Below are positions 59,127 to 64,000 of a stretch of DNA of 64,000 nt, in pieces. Made by a program: the position numbers and the translations under genes. Within the stretch, counting starts at the first letter, position 1. Each line of letters begins with the position of its first letter. The DNA comes from Tamarix chinensis (Eukaryota > Streptophyta > Magnoliopsida > Caryophyllales > Tamaricaceae), in contig CM060175.1 in NCBI GenBank assembly GCA_030549775.1, forward strand, positions 39,980,415 through 40,044,414, written 5' to 3'. The notes beneath the pieces were generated by a model, which was not told the DNA's origin, did not search any database, and was given only the letters and a program-made list of their open reading frames with translations.

Positions 59127-59431
59127 CATAGTTTTAAAAACCGGACCGGTCATCGAACCGGTCTCATAACTGGTTCACTGGTTTAGTGGTCGAACCAGTG
59201 GTACATTTTAAGTCAAAAAATATGAAATATATAGAAAATTAAACTCTACATAAATTTGACCGGCTCCTGACCGGTTTTTTGACCGGTTCTAAGACCGTTT
59301 TTTGACCGGTTCATCGGTTTTCACTGGTTCCGAGATCTTAAAAACCGGTACATAAAATTTAACTGATGACCCGACCGGTTCGCCGGTTCACGGGTCGGAC
59401 CGGCCGGTCCGGTCCGGTTTTTAATACTAGG
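59127..59431. mobile_element. 305-bp hAT-like MITE
   Basis: The ends are CATAGTTTTAAAAACCGGAC and, reverse-complemented, CCTAGTATTAAAAACCGGAC: about 20-bp TIRs with three mismatches. GTGAGGTA at 59119-59126 and 59432-59439 is a perfect 8-bp duplication, as hAT elements make. The interior is packed with ACCGGT-type motifs and has no coding capacity, so a transposase supplied in trans would be needed. It is not obviously a deletion derivative of the hAT at 33356. Confidence 0.85.
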
Positions 59432-59439
59432 GTGAGGTA

Positions 59440-59868
59440 TGATTGCACTTATCCTAAGTGTTGTTATCATATGCCTTATATTTTTTATTGTTATGTAAAA
59501 TATATATTATATACTTCTAAAAGGAGAAGAAACTGTACAAGTATCACCCTATTAGAGCACCTATACACCCTCTTCATTTATCATACTTCAAGACACTATG
59601 AGGGGAAAAAAATTTACTAGACACATAAAACTAATGCCCTTTATAAGGGAATTACAAGAATGAGAAATATTTCTAAAAATCCTAAGGTTACATTCATACC
59701 ATATAGTGCTGATAGAAGTGATTAACAACGCACACATCATGCTTTTCTTATCTTTTAGCTATTTTATACCTTTAGTTAAGGTTTGTAACTCCTCCCATGA
59801 TTAAACATCATTCCTTCTATAAAACAATTTCTTTATTTTCATTTATATCTCTAAGCTATAAGGGCATT
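59440..59868. other. Non-coding; possibly the tail of the LINE at 61786
   Basis: There is no gene. It ends with GCATT at 59864-59868, the left duplication of the following solo LTR. Because that LTR is inserted here, this segment and 61786 onward were once contiguous. It may be the 3' UTR of the minus-strand LINE, without a clear poly(T). Confidence 0.4.
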
Positions 59869-61780
59869 TGATGAGTTCATATTTTGACACATTTTATACC
59901 CTTATAATCTTATTTTTGGTAGTTTATTTAACTAATATAGGGGAATAAGTATTGTTTTATGCTTAAGTGGTAAAAATTGCATAAATATTATTATTTGAGC
60001 TAAAATGATATAAATTAAGTAAATTTAGAATAAAATATTATTTATTAATATTTATTGAATTTTATTTTGTAGGTTTTATTTTTCTAATAAAAGAAAAAAA
60101 AAACCGGACCTTTGGACCAACGGCCAAAGGCCGAAGGCCCAAAGGCTAAGGAGCAAAAGGAAAACCAAACGAGCCGCTAGGGCACGAACCAGTTAACCGC
60201 ACGAAGGGTGTGTGAGGGCTGACATGGAAAGACTCTCTGACAAACATAAAAGGAGCCGATGCACGGATAATAAAAAGGCGGAAGCCACAGGAGGAAGGTA
60301 GAGCCTTCACACAGGCTCGGGGGACGAGTGGCAGACAGAGAGGGAGAGTACGCTAGAAGGCAGAGCCTTCCGAGGCTCTGTGGAACGAAAAGCAAAGGAC
60401 GACGCAGCCTTCAGCACAGAAATCGAGACCAAACAAGGCATGCGGTAGAGCCTCAGAGAAAGAGAGAGAAGGCAGAGCCTTCACAGGCTCTACCGAAGGC
60501 TAGGAAAAGGGACGCTCGGGCACGAAGAACAGAGAGGAGCAGCGACACAGACTTCGAGGCACACAGGTCGAAGACTCAGAGTCATGCGAACGTCAGCCCT
60601 TTCAGCGAGAATAAAGAAAAAAAGAGAAAGAATTGCCACACGGAAATAAAGGCCAAGATGGAAGAAAAATTAGAGGAAGAGTTTAATACCGGTAGAATTT
60701 ATTTAAGATAAAATTAATTTTTATCTGCATAAATTCTTAATCTTTTATCCAAAATTAATTCTAGTTATTTCTTTCTCTTATTTTTAATTTATATTTTAGA
60801 TATATATTTCTGTGTAATTAATTCTTTAATTATGGATGGCTGATTATTTATTGTTAGGGAATAAATTGAAACCCTAGATTATGGTGAATTATAATTTTAT
60901 TTTCTTTGTTTCGTGAGATTGTTTCTTGACTCTATGTTAATTGCTATCATTTATATGTATGATTCTGTCAAGTATAGTTTATTTGGTGCATGCCTTGTTC
61001 TGGTTCCTCATAAGTGACAGTATGTAGGATTATTTTCCTACTAGGTGGCCATCTAAATATACTAGAATTTATATGTATAAATTGCAGCTAGGTTAGATAA
61101 CAATTTACCTAATCGTTTTGTGATTCTAACCGAAGTGGTAAAACGTTTCGATACGTGTGGGTCAAGGAAAGGAAATACAGCTAGACATGCGTTTTGTACT
61201 AGTCTAGGTACTTAGATTGACAGCCTTCCACTTACACTTAACGCATTAAATCTAGTTAAATGTAGGAGCCGCTTGTTGCTGCTATACTGCTAGTATTTAA
61301 TAGGATTAATATAGGCACGTGGTCGTATTAATTAATTAAGGGAAGTAATATAAGGTGTATGGACCTGCGTTTGGTGTGCAACTTGGTTAATCTCTTTCTC
61401 ACGATTAAAAAATGACTTAGAAATAAATATTATATTACGACTTAATCTAGTGGTGGATTTTTATTTCCCTAACATATTTCTCATATCTATGGTTTCCCAT
61501 TATTTTCCATTATTTTCATTATTATTATTATTATTAGTTTATTTTATTTTATTTATTCCTTTTATTATTTTATTATTTTTATTATAATCTCCATTAGTAT
61601 TTTTCTTGTTTATTTATTTAGTGTTATTTAGGATTTTTTATTTATAATTTTAGTTTTATTTTCAAGCTAGTTAAATAGAGGTGAGTCCTCTCAATCCCCG
61701 GCTAGAACGATGCCCTTATTTACCAGTGCTACAAGTGACAACAAGAGGGTTTAAATTGCGTGCCGGCTATGGTCACACCA
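59869..61780 (+). mobile_element. 1912-bp solo LTR with TSD GCATT
   Basis: It starts TGATGAGTTCATATTTTGAC and ends GGTCACACCA, with GCATT on both sides (59864-59868, 61781-61785). There is no internal region. A GC-rich block (60105-60660) contrasts with AT-rich flanks and carries three GAGCCTTC...GGCTC palindromes. The orientation is set by the resemblance of the start to LTRs of Athila/Tat-type Ty3 elements; the clade is uncertain. The frame at 60328-60711 lies in this block and is probably not a gene. Confidence 0.8.
60300..60500 (+). repeat. Three AGAGCCTTC...GGCTC hairpin motifs
   Basis: GAGCCTTCACACAGGCTC (about 60302), GAGCCTTCCGAGGCTC (about 60364) and GAGCCTTCACAGGCTC (about 60476) can each form a 5-7 bp stem with a short loop. 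Spacing is about 62 and 112 bp. Similar GGCCNAAGGCC palindromes precede them (60120-60150). Confidence 0.75.
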
Positions 61781-61785
61781 GCATT

Positions 61786-64000
61786 CAAGGGTAAGATGTT
61801 GTATTGATTCCTCCTATCTAGTAGAGCACAACACACATCTAGTGTTATCCATGAAGTTTAGTTGATGTAATTTGAGCTTTGTCGTCAATATTATTTGGAT
61901 GGAAAGTCATATGATAAAATAAATTTGAGAGAAGCTAGTCCAAATGAAACTAGGGATACCACCAGACCTTATTACCCTTAATCCTTACACACTCATAAGT
62001 TTTATGAATATTATAAGCACCATCATGCAACAAACATCTTAAATTGAGTTGTTGGTTCTAAAGTAATGGAGTATACACAAATTTGAGTTGACAAGAGTTG
62101 TTGTAGTTGCCAAGAATATAGATGGGTTGAAGTTAAGTACTAAATAGTGTGTTTTTCAAGTAAATGGAATGAACCCAAATGATTCTTTTTTCATTACAAA
62201 TATTCCACATAACTTTAGCTTTGTCCACTTGATTTTAGGAATGTATATGAATCAAAATGAGGCCACCTTCCTTTTTAGGTGAGCATACTCTACTCCATGC
62301 CATTGGAGCTTTCTTTGAAGGGTTAATCTTACCTATTGAAAGAAATTACCTACACATACTATCCATCTAAGGAATCGGTTTTGAGGAAGAATGAACACTT
62401 GACACCAATACATATGTATACTAAGGATGAAAAACTTCAAATTTCGTGCTCTACCATCATAGAATAGGATATTGACCTGCCAACTTATGAGTTTCATTTT
62501 AATCTTGTGGAATAAATCTTATGTCCAAGTCGTAATGAGTATAGTATTGGATAATAGTATAACTAAGTATGTGAAAATAAAACTACCTTTAGTGAACCTA
62601 GTAACATGCAACATTTGATGCTTAAAATTGGTTTCCACTCCAAAGTAGATTTTGTACTTCAAAGGATGAAGAAATTGACCTAATGTGGAGGTGAAATCAT
62701 CAACCACCTTGAGGAGTTTAAGCATTTACTTTATATCTCCCTTGGAAAAAAGGATCATATCATCTATAAAAGAAATATTTATGATCTTTAATTTTTTAAA
62801 CTTAGGGTGCCCCTTAAAGTCATCATATGCCCACATACCTCAAAGTGATATTTTCCGATACTTATCCATAAGAATAAATGGATATGGGAAAATCCCCCCT
62901 AAGAAGGTCTCTTTAGCCTTTTAAATAAGGTGTTAATCCCCATTCAGTAGGAAAGAATAGGATCTTGAGGTGACAATGGGCCAAATTCTACTTAACCATT
63001 TGTAAGGGGAATCCATAAACATGAATGATGTATTGTAATAATTCCCAATGGACATAATCATAAGCTTTTTTAATATCTGATTTCATAATACACCAAAGAG
63101 AAACATGCCTCTATGCATATTTCCTCAAAAGCTCAACTGCAAGTTGGATGTTTTCCCTATTTTGTCTTCCTTTCATAAAATTAGATTATGCATGATTAAT
63201 CAGTATTTGCATGACGTATTATAATATAGAAGCAAGGACTTTGCAAATGATTTTGTATGAACACCACAACAAGCAATTGGTAGACATTCACCTAGTAGCA
63301 TTCTCCTTTTTAGGAATTAGGACTAAATAGGTGATATCAAGCTTGGGGGGAGAATACCAGTGGTAAAAAAATCTATCATAACTGTTTTAATGTCCTTGCC
63401 AACCATATCCAAATATTTCTTGGAAAATAGAGATGAAAACCTAATAACACCAAGAGCTTTGTTATCATATATAGAAAGAAAATCCTTCTTCACTTCCTCA
63501 CTAGTTATAGGTGCAAAGAGGGATTGCTTATGAGAGTCTTGTAGTCTAGCTCCATCATTAAAGATATTAAACTTGATTTCACTAGAAGCACATCCTTAAC
63601 TTTCCAAAAGGCTATTATAAAAATCAAGGAAAATTTCTTTAATTTGGCTAGCCTCTAAAACACAATTACAACCATCACATGTATGCCTATGTATATATTT
63701 TTGTGACCTTTAATTTGGGAAAAAAGAATTTTTATTCAAATCCCTCATATTAAGCTAGTGAATCTTAGACTTTTGCTTTAGGAAGCTTTCATAGTTTTGA
63801 GGTTTTTTTTTGAAATTATTTTCATGTTCATGCAGCTTCTCTCTAAGAGTTTGATTACTTAGGTCATTTAGCAATGCAAATTTTGCATCAACCAAGGATT
63901 TTTGAGAAACCACCATTCTATGTTATAAAGAACCATACTTTATTTTATTAATCTCCTTCATAACCGATTTTATTCTTTGTAAATTTTCATGTAAGTTTAG
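61786..64000 (-). pseudogene. L1-type LINE ORF2 remnant running off the window
   Basis: The minus strand shows, from high to low coordinates, the linker before RT (63500-63900), LILIPKKE-like bases near 63310, a GLRQGDP relic (near 62900), FKGHPKFKKLKI, the catalytic box as FIDDMILFSKGD at about 62740-62775 (both Asp kept; family FADD), then LKLLKVVDDFTSTLG, an FxYLxIL stretch and decayed C-terminal sequence to about 61800. Stops and frameshifts are frequent. The 5' part lies beyond 64000. The solo LTR at 59869-61780 sits at or within its 3' end. Confidence 0.75.

Noticed and set aside
60328..60711. 127-codon frame in the solo LTR
   Set aside because: No recognisable domain, spans the hairpin repeats and lies inside an LTR with TSD. 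Openness follows from GC-rich composition.

Overview
The window looks like repeat-dense, AT-rich nuclear DNA of a flowering plant, probably pericentromeric or otherwise heterochromatic. The evidence is Ty3 chromoviruses with initiator-Met-type primer sites, plant-type L1 LINEs (DUF4283-like ORF1, zf-RVT C-terminus), a RICESLEEPER-like hAT transposon, plant telobox motifs, and a retrocopy of a plant-type ribosomal protein eL36. I see no ordinary host gene, no tRNA or rRNA gene, no CRISPR array and no operon. Almost everything recognisable is a transposable element or its decayed remains; only the hAT transposase frame is intact. The species is not identifiable from the window alone.

Layout. 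(1) 494-25739 is a minus-strand Ty3 chromovirus, 'element A' (LTRs 494-3226 and 23133-25739), whose gag, PR, RT/RH, IN and chromodomain remnants are split by later insertions. Inside it sit B1 (4240-11972), a 5-kb solo LTR with TSD CCAAG that is itself interrupted by a LINE (8076-10882), and B2 (14523-21832), a non-autonomous element with about 5-kb LTRs, initiator-Met-type PBS, polypurine tract and a gag-only interior. (2) 25745-30975 is another solo LTR of the same family (B4), abutting A. (3) 31843-41551 is a degenerate L1 ('LINE-A') split by a 4.5-kb hAT (33356-37856) with perfect 8-bp TSDs. The hAT has an open 663-codon transposase, and an eL36 retropseudogene sits in what looks like its 5'-UTR intron. 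(4) 42678-45803 is a decayed second chromovirus gag-pol. (5) 45943-48326 is a LINE with the structure expected of twin priming (5' inversion). (6) 49322-58444 holds fragments of a third LTR family (C) plus a truncated B LTR (51470-53879). (7) 59127-59431 is a hAT-like MITE with 8-bp TSDs; 59869-61780 is a solo LTR with TSD GCATT; 61786-64000 is a minus-strand LINE running off the window.

How the parts relate. A and B2 share the PPT sequence, the primer-site type and the TGT...ACA LTR ends, so the gag-only family B was probably mobilised by an A-like chromovirus. B1, B2 and B4 share a 46-nt stem-loop near the LTR 3' end and arrays of short palindromic boxes that also occur in A. Nonsense changes in gag and LINE ORFs fit C-to-T or G-to-A transitions, consistent with long-term cytosine methylation. 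The insertion order can be read from the nesting: A first, then B1, B2 and B4, then the LINE in B1; separately LINE-A, then the hAT, with the eL36 retrocopy inside the hAT.
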